Positions 1-8,693 of a DNA stretch of 64,000 nt are shown here, one piece after another. The DNA comes from JABWCQ01 sp964530625 (lineage in GTDB: Bacteria; Electryoneota; RPQS01). A program made the translations under genes and the position numbers. Numbering within the stretch: the first letter of the stretch is position 1; each line of letters starts with the position of its first letter. Below the pieces are notes generated by a model. The model was not told the origin of the DNA. It ran no database searches and saw only the letters and a program-made list of their open reading frames with translations. The DNA lies in assembly GCA_964530625.1 (NCBI GenBank), contig CAZHAK010000006.1:62001-126000 (forward strand), written 5' to 3'.

Positions 1-90
1 AACTAGCGTCACGCGCCAGCGTCAACCCCTCCAGCGCCACGCTAGCGGAATCTGAAGTTCGCAAGTATCTGCAAAAAAGCAAAAGACCTT
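1..90. other. Spacer upstream of atpF
   Basis: No coding sequence could be supported here. In bacterial ATP synthase operons atpB and atpE (subunits a and c) normally precede atpF, so this is probably the spacer after atpE or the tail of an unknown gene. The stretch around 40-56 (AGCGGAATCTGAA) resembles the 3' part of the repeat at 2798-2848, but the match is short. There is no clear Shine-Dalgarno sequence in front of the atpF ATG. Confidence 0.4.
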
Positions 91-585
91 ATGGGCCTGC
101 AAAATATCCTCAACCTCGAACCCGGCTCCGTCATCTGGACGATTATCACTTTCCTGATTGTCGTCTGGCTCGTCGGTAAGTTCGGCTGGAAGCCACTCAT
201 CAAGGGCTTAACGGATCGTGAATCCTCCATCCGCAATGACCTCGAAACGGCTAAAGCCGAACGCGAAAAAGCCGGTGCTATGCTCGCCGACTATAAGCAG
301 GCGATGGCCAACGCCAAAAAAGAAGCCGCCGAAGTCATCCATGCCGCGCAAGAGCATGCCGAAAAACATCGTGCTGAAGCCGAAGCGTTGGCCAAAGAGC
401 AGGGACATAAACTGCTCGAAAAGGCCCGCTTGGATATCGAACGAGAGTCCGAGGCCGCCAAAGCCGATCTCACCCGCCATGTCGCCGAACTGACCGCCAG
501 AGCCACGTCACGCTTGTTGGGCCGTGTCATTGACGACAAAGAACACGAAAAACTCATCATGGATGCCTTGAAGGAGGATCGTTGA
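91..585 (+). CDS. atpF: ATP synthase F0 subunit b
   Basis: Subunit b is the peripheral stalk that links the membrane F0 sector to F1 through subunit delta. The 164-residue protein has the family layout: a single N-terminal membrane segment at about residues 12-32 (SVIWTIITFLIVVWLVGKFG), then a long charged, Ala/Glu/Lys-rich helix (about 40-140) suited to a right-handed coiled coil. Length is normal for bacterial b subunits. The stop overlaps the TTG start of atpH, so the two are probably translationally coupled. Identification rests on the fold pattern and on the neighbouring atpH and atpA. Confidence 0.95.
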   Translation: MGLQNILNLEPGSVIWTIITFLIVVWLVGKFGWKPLIKGLTDRESSIRNDLETAKAEREKAGAMLADYKQAMANAKKEAAEVIHAAQEHAEKHRAEAEALAKEQGHKLLEKARLDIERESEAAKADLTRHVAELTARATSRLLGRVIDDKEHEKLIMDALKEDR

Positions 586-1133
586 AAGGCTTCGACAGCG
601 CTCTGCCTCTGCGGTATGCGCGTTCACTCTTTCAAGCGGCTCTCCAAGTCAAATGCGCCGCTGAAGTCGAGCGCGACTTGCAAGCTCTCGCGGCCATTTA
701 TTCCGAAAACCGCGAGCTTCCCCTGCTCTTGGCCAGCCCGTCAATCGGCAACACCAAGCGTCGCGCGATTCTGATGAGCATCGGCGAAAAAGTCGGCTTC
801 TGCGAAATGACCCGCCGCTTCATCGACTTACTGCTCGAAAAACAACGCCTCGAAATCCTTACCTCGATTCCCGAACGCTTTCACAAGCTCTTCCGCGAAC
901 ACGAAGGCGAAGTGGAAGTCAAGGTCCAGACCGCTGTTCCGCTCTCGGAAACGATGAAACAAAACGTCGCCCAAAGCATCGCGGCCCGCAGCGGCAAAAA
1001 GCCCGTTATCACCTATTCCGTCAACCCGGCTCTGCTCGGCGGTATCGTCGTGCAGGACTCAGGAAGAATCTTCGACGGCTCGCTCGCCAGAAAAGTCTCC
1101 GACTTAGGCAAACAACTTGCCGCCGCAATCTAA
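582..1133 (+). CDS. atpH: ATP synthase F1 subunit delta
   Basis: Delta caps the F1 hexamer and binds subunit b, joining stator to catalytic head. The 183-residue protein matches the OSCP/delta family in length and pattern: an N-terminal helical bundle beginning LPLRYARSLFQAAL and a C-terminal part with VKVQTAVPLSETMKQ and the family hallmark LLGGIVVQDSGRIFDGS near the end. The start is TTG at 582, chosen because a perfect AAGGAGG lies at 571-577 with ideal spacing; the start overlaps the atpF stop (TTGA). A 141-base spacer separates it from atpA. Confidence 0.95.
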   Translation: MKGFDSALPLRYARSLFQAALQVKCAAEVERDLQALAAIYSENRELPLLLASPSIGNTKRRAILMSIGEKVGFCEMTRRFIDLLLEKQRLEILTSIPERFHKLFREHEGEVEVKVQTAVPLSETMKQNVAQSIAARSGKKPVITYSVNPALLGGIVVQDSGRIFDGSLARKVSDLGKQLAAAI

Positions 1134-1274
1134 TTCTGGTCTCCCCAAGAGTTACTCGTCCTGTCATCCCGTAGGGATTTAGTTGCGGACGATACAACTT
1201 CTTGATCTTCCGAAAAGTAATTACGTCGCCTTCGCATCTCACAAAAATTGCAACCTTAACGTCTTTCTTCCCCC

Positions 1275-2789
1275 ATGTCCACGAAACTCAAACCCGAAGA
1301 AATAACTTCCATACTTAAAGAGCAGATTGCTGATTACAAATCGCTCTCCGCCGTTGATGAAGTCGGTCGCGTCGTCTATGTCGGTGACGGAATTGCGCGC
1401 GTCTATGGACTCGACAAAGTTATGTATGGTGAACTCGTCGAATTCCCCGGCGATATTCAAGGTATGGCCTTGAACCTCGAAGAGGATAACGTCGGCTGTG
1501 TGCTCTTCGGTCCAGACGCCACGGTTAAAGAAGGCGATGTCGTCAAGCGTACTGGCAAAGTCGTCCAAGTCCCCGTCGGTCCCGAACTTGTGGGCCGTGT
1601 GGTCAACCCGCTCGGCCAACCGCTCGATGGCAAAGGCCCCATTAATGCTAAGCTCGCAAGTCCTATTGAGCGCATCGCCACAGGCGTCGTTTCCCGTCAG
1701 CCCGTAAAGGAGCCGCTGCAGACAGGCATCAAGGCCATTGACGCCATGATCCCCATCGGACGCGGACAGCGTGAGTTGATTATCGGTGACCGTCAGACAG
1801 GCAAGACCGCTATTGCCGTGGACACCATCATCAATCAAAAGGGTCAAGATGTAATCTGCATCTACGTCGCCATTGGGCAAAAGGGGTCAACGATCGCGCA
1901 AGTGGTCAAGACTCTTGAAGACAATGGCGCGATGGATCATACTATCGTCGTTGCATCAACGGCCGTGGATCCTGCCCCGCTGCAGTTTCTCGCGCCCTAC
2001 GCCGGTGCCACCATGGGTGAGTATTTCCGCGACAACAGTCAGCACGCCGTTTGTATCTATGACGACTTGACCAAGCACGCGTGGGCTTATCGTCAGATGT
2101 CGCTTCTGCTCCGCCGTCCTCCGGGCCGCGAAGCCTATCCCGGCGACGTCTTCTACCTGCACTCTCGCTTGCTCGAGCGCGCCGCGAAACTGAATGACGC
2201 ATTGGGCGGAGGATCCTTAACCGCGCTGCCCATTATCGAAACTCAGGCCGGCGACGTTTCCGCCTACATTCCGACCAACGTGATTTCTATCACCGACGGT
2301 CAGATCTTCTTGGAATCAGAACTATTCTACTCCGGTATTCGCCCCGCCATCAACGTCGGTATTTCCGTCTCGCGTGTCGGTGGTAATGCCCAAATCAAAG
2401 CCATGCGTCAAGTCGCAGGTAAATTGCGTCTTGACCTTGCACAATACCGCGCCCTCGCGGCCTTTGCTCAGTTCGCCTCCGACCTCGATAAAGCCACCAA
2501 AGCTCAGTTGACGCGCGGCGCGAAGCTCACCGAAGTGCTGAAACAAGGGCAATATTCACCCTGGCCCGTTGAAGAACAAGTTGTCATTATCTGGTCCGCA
2601 GGTCAAGGGCATCTTGACGATGTAGAAAATGACGACATCGCAAAATTCCAAGTTGACTTCATGAAGTACGTCCGCTCTGTCGGCGCGCCCGTGCTCGAAG
2701 GTATCCGCACGAAGAAAGCTCTCGATGACGACCTTGCAGGTAAAATGAAGAACCTCGTTACCGACTTCAAAGCCACCTGGATTAAGTAA
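1275..2789 (+). CDS. atpA: ATP synthase F1 subunit alpha
   Basis: Alpha is the non-catalytic nucleotide-binding subunit of the alpha3beta3 head. The 504-residue length is standard. The Walker A motif GDRQTGKT is at residues 171-178, preceded by the beta-barrel N-domain; the family signature PAINVGISVSRVGG follows in the second half. It starts with ATG at 1275, after a spacer that shows no strong Shine-Dalgarno sequence. Downstream the operon is interrupted by a membrane glycosyltransferase gene before atpG, which is not the usual atpA-atpG adjacency. Confidence 0.98.
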   Translation: MSTKLKPEEITSILKEQIADYKSLSAVDEVGRVVYVGDGIARVYGLDKVMYGELVEFPGDIQGMALNLEEDNVGCVLFGPDATVKEGDVVKRTGKVVQVPVGPELVGRVVNPLGQPLDGKGPINAKLASPIERIATGVVSRQPVKEPLQTGIKAIDAMIPIGRGQRELIIGDRQTGKTAIAVDTIINQKGQDVICIYVAIGQKGSTIAQVVKTLEDNGAMDHTIVVASTAVDPAPLQFLAPYAGATMGEYFRDNSQHAVCIYDDLTKHAWAYRQMSLLLRRPPGREAYPGDVFYLHSRLLERAAKLNDALGGGSLTALPIIETQAGDVSAYIPTNVISITDGQIFLESELFYSGIRPAINVGISVSRVGGNAQIKAMRQVAGKLRLDLAQYRALAAFAQFASDLDKATKAQLTRGAKLTEVLKQGQYSPWPVEEQVVIIWSAGQGHLDDVENDDIAKFQVDFMKYVRSVGAPVLEGIRTKKALDDDLAGKMKNLVTDFKATWIK

Positions 2790-2797
2790 CAACCCTA

Positions 2798-2848
2798 CCG
2801 CCGAGCGGGGGTTTAGCGTAGCGGTTCCCCGCCGGAATCTGAATCGAA
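2798..2848. repeat. Short dispersed repeat, family A, copy 1
   Basis: This element in the spacer after atpA contains CGCCGAGCGG at its left end and CCCCGCCGGAATCTGAAT at its right end. The same two blocks, in the same order, recur at 3953-4012 inside the next gene. It resembles a small palindromic REP-like element. With only two clear copies the family is tentative. Confidence 0.5.
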
Positions 2849-2895
2849 CAGAGCCTGCGCACATAGCGGGAGTACAAAATGCTTGTGGCACGCTG

Positions 2896-4209
2896 GTGAT
2901 TCGCCCCCCCGACTGGCTTCTCGCGCTTGTATTGATTGCCGGCGTTTTCCTCTGGCAGCGCACGGCTATTCCGTTCTGGCACGTTGATCTCTTCCATATT
3001 CAGCTCGCATCGTACGCATGGCAAGCGGATCACCCCGACAAGATGTACACACGTCTTGCGGACTATGATCAATGGCTGAATGACTGGTATCATCCGCAAG
3101 CCGAGCGTCTCGGAGCATGGGGAAGCGAGAACGCCTACTACTATCCGCCGTTTGTCGCAGGGTTGTTGTCACCCGTTTCAAATGTTCCGGTCTCAGTCTG
3201 GCGAAACTCGCTCTTTGCCGTCAATGTATTGCTGCTCTTTGTCTTTGCCTGGCAAATCGTGCGTCTATGTTCTGACGTCTTTTTATGGCGCGGCTTCTTG
3301 TGGGCGCTTGCGGTTGTGCTGATGTGTTACCCAATGGCACGCGCAGCGAAACTCGGTCAAATTGTTCCCCTGCTGGCTGTGCTCTTCTGGGAAGGATTGC
3401 TTAGACTTAAGTCATCGCGCACCATTGCGTCCGCACTCTTAGGCTCGGTCATCGCAATCAAAATATTTCCGGTGGGCTGGATGCTGGCGCCGCTGGTGCG
3501 AAAACAGTGGCGAACATTAGCCCAGATTGCAATCGTCGGCATGGCAGTTTACGCTCTTTCAATAGGAGCGATGGGTTTGGACATTCACCTGCGCTGGTGG
3601 AATGCCGTGCAGGAGTTTGGAAGCGTCGTCTTTACCTATTTTGGCAATCAATCCCCAGCAGGGTGGTTCACACGCGCAGCACTGGGTCATAGCCTGCAAG
3701 GACCTAACTTTGATCCGACCCCCACAATCAGGTTCATGCGCCTGCTGTTCAGCGCGGTTTTCCTGTTCGGGACTGCCATCGTCCTATGGCGTGCTCGTAA
3801 GTTTGAATTGCCGATTGAGATTGAACACGGCCTAATGATATCAGGACTGTTGCTCGCATTGCCGGTGACATGGGAACACTACTACCTGTTCGTCCTTCCT
3901 GCATTGGGAGCCTTGCTCTACAAGGAATGGCGAAGAGTAACAGACCCCGCTTCGCCGAGCGGTGCGTCCCCACGCCGCCGGAATCAGGAGCAATCCGCCG
4001 GAATCCGAATAGAGTGGCAAACCGTTCTCTTAGCCGCCGCCGCCTTCTTTTTCCTGATGAAGCTAACCCGCTTCTACGCCGATGATCCCTTCGGCAGATT
4101 CTTCAGCGGCAGCCAATGCTTAGGCTTAATACTCTTCTGGATCTATTGCCTTAAGCGAGTCCTGGTCTTTTCGCCGAATGTAGCGGCTGCCCCCGTGGCT
4201 GCCGAATGA
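2896..4209 (+). CDS. Polytopic membrane glycosyltransferase, GT87/DUF2029-like
   Basis: The 437-residue protein has about ten hydrophobic segments spread over its length and an N-terminal periplasmic loop with HPDKMYTRLADYDQWLNDWY and YYYPPFVAGLLSPV, the layout of GT87 (alpha-mannosyltransferase-like, polyprenyl-phosphate-sugar dependent) enzymes. Such proteins add sugars to glycolipids or surface glycans on the outer face of the inner membrane; the acceptor here is unknown. The start is GTG at 2896. Residues about 353-372 (rich in Ser, Pro, Arg, Gly) are encoded by a family-A repeat and lie in a loop before the last two membrane segments. It sits between atpA and atpG and has no obvious link to ATP synthase. 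Confidence 0.7.
   Translation: MIRPPDWLLALVLIAGVFLWQRTAIPFWHVDLFHIQLASYAWQADHPDKMYTRLADYDQWLNDWYHPQAERLGAWGSENAYYYPPFVAGLLSPVSNVPVSVWRNSLFAVNVLLLFVFAWQIVRLCSDVFLWRGFLWALAVVLMCYPMARAAKLGQIVPLLAVLFWEGLLRLKSSRTIASALLGSVIAIKIFPVGWMLAPLVRKQWRTLAQIAIVGMAVYALSIGAMGLDIHLRWWNAVQEFGSVVFTYFGNQSPAGWFTRAALGHSLQGPNFDPTPTIRFMRLLFSAVFLFGTAIVLWRARKFELPIEIEHGLMISGLLLALPVTWEHYYLFVLPALGALLYKEWRRVTDPASPSGASPRRRNQEQSAGIRIEWQTVLLAAAAFFFLMKLTRFYADDPFGRFFSGSQCLGLILFWIYCLKRVLVFSPNVAAAPVAAE
3953..4012. repeat. Short dispersed repeat, family A, copy 2, inside a gene
   Basis: CGCCGAGCGG (3953-3962) and two copies of CCGCCGGAATC (about 3975-3985 and 3995-4005) match the blocks at 2798-2848. The element is read in frame as a low-complexity loop of the GT87-like protein, so it looks like a tolerated insertion of an intergenic repeat into a coding region. 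Confidence 0.5.
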
Positions 4210-4254
4210 TCTAACAAATTCTGAATTCATCCCTTATCCCTTATCCTTTAGCAA

Positions 4255-5109
4255 GTGGCTGGCCTTAAGATAATCAAACGACGCATCTCAAGCGTCAAAT
4301 CAACTCAGCAAGTCACGCGCGTCATGAAAATGGTCGCTGCGGCCAAGTTGCGCCGGTCGCAGGAAGCCATGATGAATGCGCGCCCCTATTCGCTGACGTT
4401 GCGCGAAGCTATTCGCGACCTGTCCGCGCGAGTGGATCGTTCCTCGCACCCGTTGCTTGCCATTCGCGATATTGATCATGTCGGTATCGTGGTCGTCACA
4501 GGTGACCGCGGTCTCGCGGGAAGCTTCAACGTGAACATCTTGAAGCGCGCACAACTACTGATGCGCGAAAATGAGAATTACCAATGCCACCTCGTGACCG
4601 TCGGAAGGAAAGGAACTGAGTTCTTTACCCGTCGGGGCGCAGACGTCACCGGAAAAATGTCAGGCTTCTTCAATCACCTCGATTTTGAACATGCCGTCAA
4701 CTTGGGTGAAATGATCACCGCGCAGTATCTGAACAGCACGATGGATCGCGTCTACGTCGTTTACAACGAGTTTAAGTCTGTCATTCAGCAAAACGTCGTC
4801 GTCGAACAACTGCTGCCCATCGTTCCTGACCACGAAGTCAATAACGCCGGCGCAGAAATTATCTTTGAGCCAAGCGAAGTCGCCATCCTAAACGCCATCC
4901 TGCCGAAGTTTGTCAATGTGCAGCTCTGGCGCATTCTCCTCGAGTCCTTCGCCGCCGAAATGGCCGCGAGAATGACCGCTATGGAAAATGCTACCAAGAA
5001 CGCTGGTGAAATTATTGAAAGTCTCACCTTGCAGTACAACAAGGCTCGTCAATCCGCCATCACGGGCGAAATTCTCGAAATCGTCGCCGGCGCTGAAAGC
5101 CTGAAGTAG
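4255..5109 (+). CDS. atpG: ATP synthase F1 subunit gamma
   Basis: Gamma is the rotor shaft inside the alpha3beta3 ring. The 284-residue protein has the diagnostic N-terminus (KRRISSVKSTQQVTRVMKMV, then AAAKLRR) and the C-terminal helix ending in LTLQYNKARQSAITGEILEI. The Rossmann-like middle carries GDRGLAGSFN. The start is GTG at 4255 (GTG GCT GGC CTT), which gives the family-typical MAGLK beginning; upstream there is only a weak ribosome-binding sequence after a CCCTTATCCCTTATCC stretch. Confidence 0.97.
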   Translation: MAGLKIIKRRISSVKSTQQVTRVMKMVAAAKLRRSQEAMMNARPYSLTLREAIRDLSARVDRSSHPLLAIRDIDHVGIVVVTGDRGLAGSFNVNILKRAQLLMRENENYQCHLVTVGRKGTEFFTRRGADVTGKMSGFFNHLDFEHAVNLGEMITAQYLNSTMDRVYVVYNEFKSVIQQNVVVEQLLPIVPDHEVNNAGAEIIFEPSEVAILNAILPKFVNVQLWRILLESFAAEMAARMTAMENATKNAGEIIESLTLQYNKARQSAITGEILEIVAGAESLK

Positions 5110-5134
5110 GGCGGAAGGCGCTTAGGACGCCCCC

Positions 5135-5782
5135 ATGCATCTCCCGTTCTTTGATCAAATTTCCTGTGCACAGCATATCGCCGACCTACTTGGCGGGGCC
5201 GATCCGCCATTTCAATCAGTATCTCTGATCGGCGAAAAAGCCGGACGGCTTGCCAAAAATTTAGCTGCACATTTGCCGGCGATGCAAATGGTCGTGGCAG
5301 AACAACCGGCAGACGTTGCCTTGTCGTTTGATTCGATTCATGTGCTGCCGGTCAACCAACGCGCCGCGCACGTCGAAAAAATTGCCGCTCTCGCTAAGCG
5401 TGAAGCTATCATCGCGTGTCCACTCGGCACCGACCTGCAGATAACTATTTATCGCAGTCTCGAAAAACTTGCGCATGAACAAAATCAGTCGCCGCCTACG
5501 GAGCTGACCGAAGCCGTCGCACACGGCCTGCCCACCCCGCAAGATGCCGCGTCGTGGGCACACGGATATAATGACCTCGATCTATTTTATGCCGGAGATG
5601 TCGCCTATTTTCAGGACCAAGCTACGCGCTTCCTGTTTAAGCAAGCACAATCTCCTCTTCGCCGAGCGCTTTTAAGACTTACGTCGGCGCACGCTCCTTC
5701 CGTCACAGAATTGCCGCTTCCGCCCGAAACGGTGCCCATGAGACGGCACAGACGTTTATTTTTGATTTTACGCAAAAGGTAA
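5135..5782 (+). CDS. Methyltransferase-like protein of unknown function
   Basis: This 215-residue protein is not firmly recognised. Its outline resembles class I SAM-dependent methyltransferases: a VSLIGEKAGRLAKNLAAHLP segment where the SAM loop would be, ADVALSFDSIHVLP as a possible motif II strand, and a C-terminal GLPTPQDAASWAHGYNDLDL/FYAGDVAYF part seen in small methyltransferases. The usual GxGxG SAM-binding loop is not evident, so it may be degenerate. It lies 25 bases after atpG and 7 bases before the NYN gene, so it is co-transcribed with the ATP synthase genes. Confidence 0.45.
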   Translation: MHLPFFDQISCAQHIADLLGGADPPFQSVSLIGEKAGRLAKNLAAHLPAMQMVVAEQPADVALSFDSIHVLPVNQRAAHVEKIAALAKREAIIACPLGTDLQITIYRSLEKLAHEQNQSPPTELTEAVAHGLPTPQDAASWAHGYNDLDLFYAGDVAYFQDQATRFLFKQAQSPLRRALLRLTSAHAPSVTELPLPPETVPMRRHRRLFLILRKR

Positions 5783-5789
5783 TCCTTCC

Positions 5790-6389
5790 GTGCAGCAGCA
5801 AATGTCAAAGCGCCGGGTCTCTATTTTTGTGGATGGCGCGAATATGTTCTACACGCAGAAAAAAGGACTCGGCTGGTTCTTCGATCCGGCCAAGCTCCTG
5901 AAAGTTCTCCGTGGCGACGATGATCTTACCGATGCGTATTGGTACATGGGTTTGAAACAGCCGCCCGACCCGCGTGACGAAAATTTTGTGCGCTTCCTGT
6001 CCTATGCAGGATATGTCGTGCGCACCAAAGGTCTGAAAACAATCTATGACAGCGAAACCGGCGAGACCACCCAAAAAGCGAATCTCGATGTCGAAATCGT
6101 CATGGATATGTTCAATACTATCGAGAACTTTGACAAAGCGATACTGCTCTCCGGTGACGGAGATTTCGAAAGAGCCTTAGAACTGCTCCGTTCACGCGGC
6201 AGACAGATCTGCGTCGTCTCCACTCAAAACTGGATCGCGGCTGAACTGCGCCAAGCCATCGGCTCCCATTTCATTGACTTACAGGATATGCGCGCGCAAA
6301 TCGAGCGCGCCGCGCCTGAACCCCGTGAACATCATAAGGCTCACGCCGAGCATCCTGCCGATCCTGTAAGGACAAACTCAAGCGAGTGA
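5790..6389 (+). CDS. NYN-domain (LabA/DUF88-type) putative ribonuclease
   Basis: The 199-residue protein has a PIN-like NYN fold: VSIFVDGANMFYTQKK with the first acidic residue near the N-terminus, NLDVEIVMDM in the middle, and the hallmark ILLSGDGDFERALELLRSRG followed by ICVVS. These acidic residues coordinate metal in the family, whose characterised members are ribonucleases or RNA-related; the target here is unknown. The C-terminal 30 residues are a charged tail (His/Glu/Ala rich). The start is GTG at 5790 or ATG at 5802. Its stop overlaps the GTG of the next gene. Confidence 0.8.
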   Translation: MQQQMSKRRVSIFVDGANMFYTQKKGLGWFFDPAKLLKVLRGDDDLTDAYWYMGLKQPPDPRDENFVRFLSYAGYVVRTKGLKTIYDSETGETTQKANLDVEIVMDMFNTIENFDKAILLSGDGDFERALELLRSRGRQICVVSTQNWIAAELRQAIGSHFIDLQDMRAQIERAAPEPREHHKAHAEHPADPVRTNSSE

Positions 6390-7156
6390 GCGATCGAATT
6401 GATAACAGAGACGCGCTCGCGGCCGCCATCCTGACTTCCATTCAGCGCTGGCGAGATAAACCCGATGACGCCGACCTCCACGCCGCCGACTGCGATCAAC
6501 TGCTCTCGGAGTATTCCGCCGAAGAATCATTTCGCATTCTGGAACTCGGCAATGCGGTCGCCGATGAAATCGAGCGCTCGCCCGAATCCGCTGTGGACAT
6601 CACCCTGCGGCTCTCCTCGTCCAATTGCGACGCCGCCAGAGCCTTAGGCTGCGTCCTGATTGCCCGCATCGGAAAATTCAATCCGCGCACGTGGTTGGCT
6701 CTTATCAAACATCTTGCCGATGACGAAAATCCCGGTGTCCGCGATATGGCCGCCATGATTTTCGACCTTCGCCCCCAGCTTGCCGGATGGTGCGAAATGC
6801 ACGCCGATTACGTCTTCTCGACTTGTGAAGAGTGGCGCGAAGATACAAGCTACCGCGTTCGCCGCTTGGTCGCAAGATCATTAACAGGTTTCGCAAGTCA
6901 ATCCCCGGACCAAGCCGACCGCGTCCTCAAGCTCATCGCTCCGCTCTACGAAGACTCCGCCGAATTCGTCAGACGAAATGTCGTTTCCGCCTTGCGCGAA
7001 ATCGGCAGATCACAGCCCGACGTCGTCTTCGCGTTTCTGGAGTACCGCGTCGCGCAAAATACCGCCTACGACAGCGAGTTAATTCCCCTCATTCTGGAAG
7101 CATCCTTCGCCCGCAAGCAACCCGAGTGGCGCGACGAGATTCTCGCAAAGCTCTGA
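6386..7156 (+). CDS. HEAT-repeat protein (AlkD-like solenoid)
   Basis: The 256-residue, mainly helical protein shows HEAT-type repeats: WLALIKHLADDENPGVRDMA, then SYRVRRLVARSLTGFA and SAEFVRRNVVSALREIG, each with the Asp/Val-Arg pattern at the turn. Such solenoids bind proteins or, in the AlkC/AlkD branch, damaged DNA; the catalytic Asp/Trp set of AlkD cannot be assigned here. The start is GTG at 6386, overlapping the preceding stop by four bases (GTGA), which implies translational coupling with the NYN protein. Confidence 0.65.
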   Translation: MSDRIDNRDALAAAILTSIQRWRDKPDDADLHAADCDQLLSEYSAEESFRILELGNAVADEIERSPESAVDITLRLSSSNCDAARALGCVLIARIGKFNPRTWLALIKHLADDENPGVRDMAAMIFDLRPQLAGWCEMHADYVFSTCEEWREDTSYRVRRLVARSLTGFASQSPDQADRVLKLIAPLYEDSAEFVRRNVVSALREIGRSQPDVVFAFLEYRVAQNTAYDSELIPLILEASFARKQPEWRDEILAKL

Positions 7157-7229
7157 TCCGCCGGTGTGGGTCTCCAGACTCGCAATGGCAAGCAACACGA
7201 ATTTTTTCTTCTCATAAAAAATATCCCTG

Positions 7230-8690
7230 ATGAAAAACGGTTCCATCAAACAGATCATCGGTGTCGTGATTGACGTCGAATTCCCGGGCGGTGATTTACC
7301 GCCGCTCTACAGCGCCCTTCATGCCGACAAAGCCGGCACGCAAGTCACGCTCGAAGTGCAGCAGCATCTCGGCGACAACACCGTCCGCGCAGTTTCCATG
7401 GACCCCACCGAAGGTCTGACCCGCGGTATGGAAGTCATCAACACCGGTCAACCCATCAGCGTCCCCGTCGGCAACGCGGTGCTGGGCCGCATTCTGAATG
7501 TCACCGGTTCGCCCGTCGACGATCTTGGCCCAGTGAATTCTGAAAAGCGTTTTCCGATTCACCGCCCAGCTCCCAAGCTGACTGAATTAAATACGAAGTC
7601 CGAAATTCTCGAAACTGGAATCAAAGTCATTGACTTGATTCAACCCTTCTCCAAAGGTGGAAAAATCGGACTCTTCGGCGGCGCGGGTGTCGGCAAAACC
7701 GTTATCGTCCAGGAGCTGATTCACAATATCGCAAAGGGCCATGCGGGCATTTCGGTCTTCGCAGGTGTCGGCGAGCGTACCCGCGAAGGGAACGACCTTC
7801 TCCGCGAGTTCGTGGAGTCCGGCGTCGTCTCCTACGGAAAGGATTTTGATGTGCACTCCTTTGACATCAACAAAGTAGAGAAGAGCGCGTTGAAAGACTC
7901 TAAAGTCTCGATGGTCTTCGGCCAGATGAATGAGCCGCCTGGTTCACGTATGCGCGTCGCCTTGACGGGTCTCACCATGGCAGAATACTTCCGCGATGAA
8001 GAAGGCAAGGACGTCTTGCTCTTCATTGACAATATCTTCCGTTTCACCCAAGCAGGTTCAGAAGTCTCCGCGTTGCTCGGTCGTATGCCGTCCGCCGTGG
8101 GCTATCAGCCGACGCTCGCCACCGAGATGGGCGCCTTGCAAGAGCGCATCACGTCGACTAACAAAGGCTCCATCACGTCCGTGCAGGCCATCTACGTTCC
8201 CGCCGACGACTTGACTGACCCCGCGCCCGCCACGACCTTCTTGCACCTTGACGCGACAACCACTCTCTCCCGTCAAATCGCTGAACTCGGTATCTATCCA
8301 GCTGTGGATCCGCTCGACTCGACGTCACGTATTCTTGACCCGATGATTGTCGGTCAAGAACATTACGATGTCGCGCGCGGTGTGCAATCCACTCTGCAGC
8401 GTTACAAAGATTTGCAGGACATCATCGCGATTTTGGGAATGGACGAATTGTCCGACGAAGACAAACGCGTCGTTGAGCGCGCGCGTAAAATTCAGAAGTT
8501 CCTCTCACAGCCCTTCCATGTCGCCGAAGCCTTCACGGGCCGCCCCGGCGTGTACGTCAAGACTGCCGACACCATCAAGGCGTTCAAGGGCATTCTGAAC
8601 GGCGACTACGATCACATCGGCGAGCAGAGCTTCTATATGTGCGGCGGAATCGAAGATGTCTTGAAGAATCACGAAGAAGCCCAAAAGTAA
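7230..8690 (+). CDS. atpD: ATP synthase F1 subunit beta
   Basis: Beta carries the catalytic sites. Walker A GGAGVGKT is at residues 150-157 and the GER catalytic glutamate motif (AGVGERTREGNDL) at about 178-190; the ALLGRMPSAVGYQPTLATEM segment of the P-loop ATPase core is intact. The 486-residue length is slightly above the usual 460-480. The start is ATG at 7230 after a 73-base spacer with no clear Shine-Dalgarno sequence. It pairs with atpC four bases downstream. Confidence 0.98.
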   Translation: MKNGSIKQIIGVVIDVEFPGGDLPPLYSALHADKAGTQVTLEVQQHLGDNTVRAVSMDPTEGLTRGMEVINTGQPISVPVGNAVLGRILNVTGSPVDDLGPVNSEKRFPIHRPAPKLTELNTKSEILETGIKVIDLIQPFSKGGKIGLFGGAGVGKTVIVQELIHNIAKGHAGISVFAGVGERTREGNDLLREFVESGVVSYGKDFDVHSFDINKVEKSALKDSKVSMVFGQMNEPPGSRMRVALTGLTMAEYFRDEEGKDVLLFIDNIFRFTQAGSEVSALLGRMPSAVGYQPTLATEMGALQERITSTNKGSITSVQAIYVPADDLTDPAPATTFLHLDATTTLSRQIAELGIYPAVDPLDSTSRILDPMIVGQEHYDVARGVQSTLQRYKDLQDIIAILGMDELSDEDKRVVERARKIQKFLSQPFHVAEAFTGRPGVYVKTADTIKAFKGILNGDYDHIGEQSFYMCGGIEDVLKNHEEAQK

Positions 8691-8693
8691 ATC

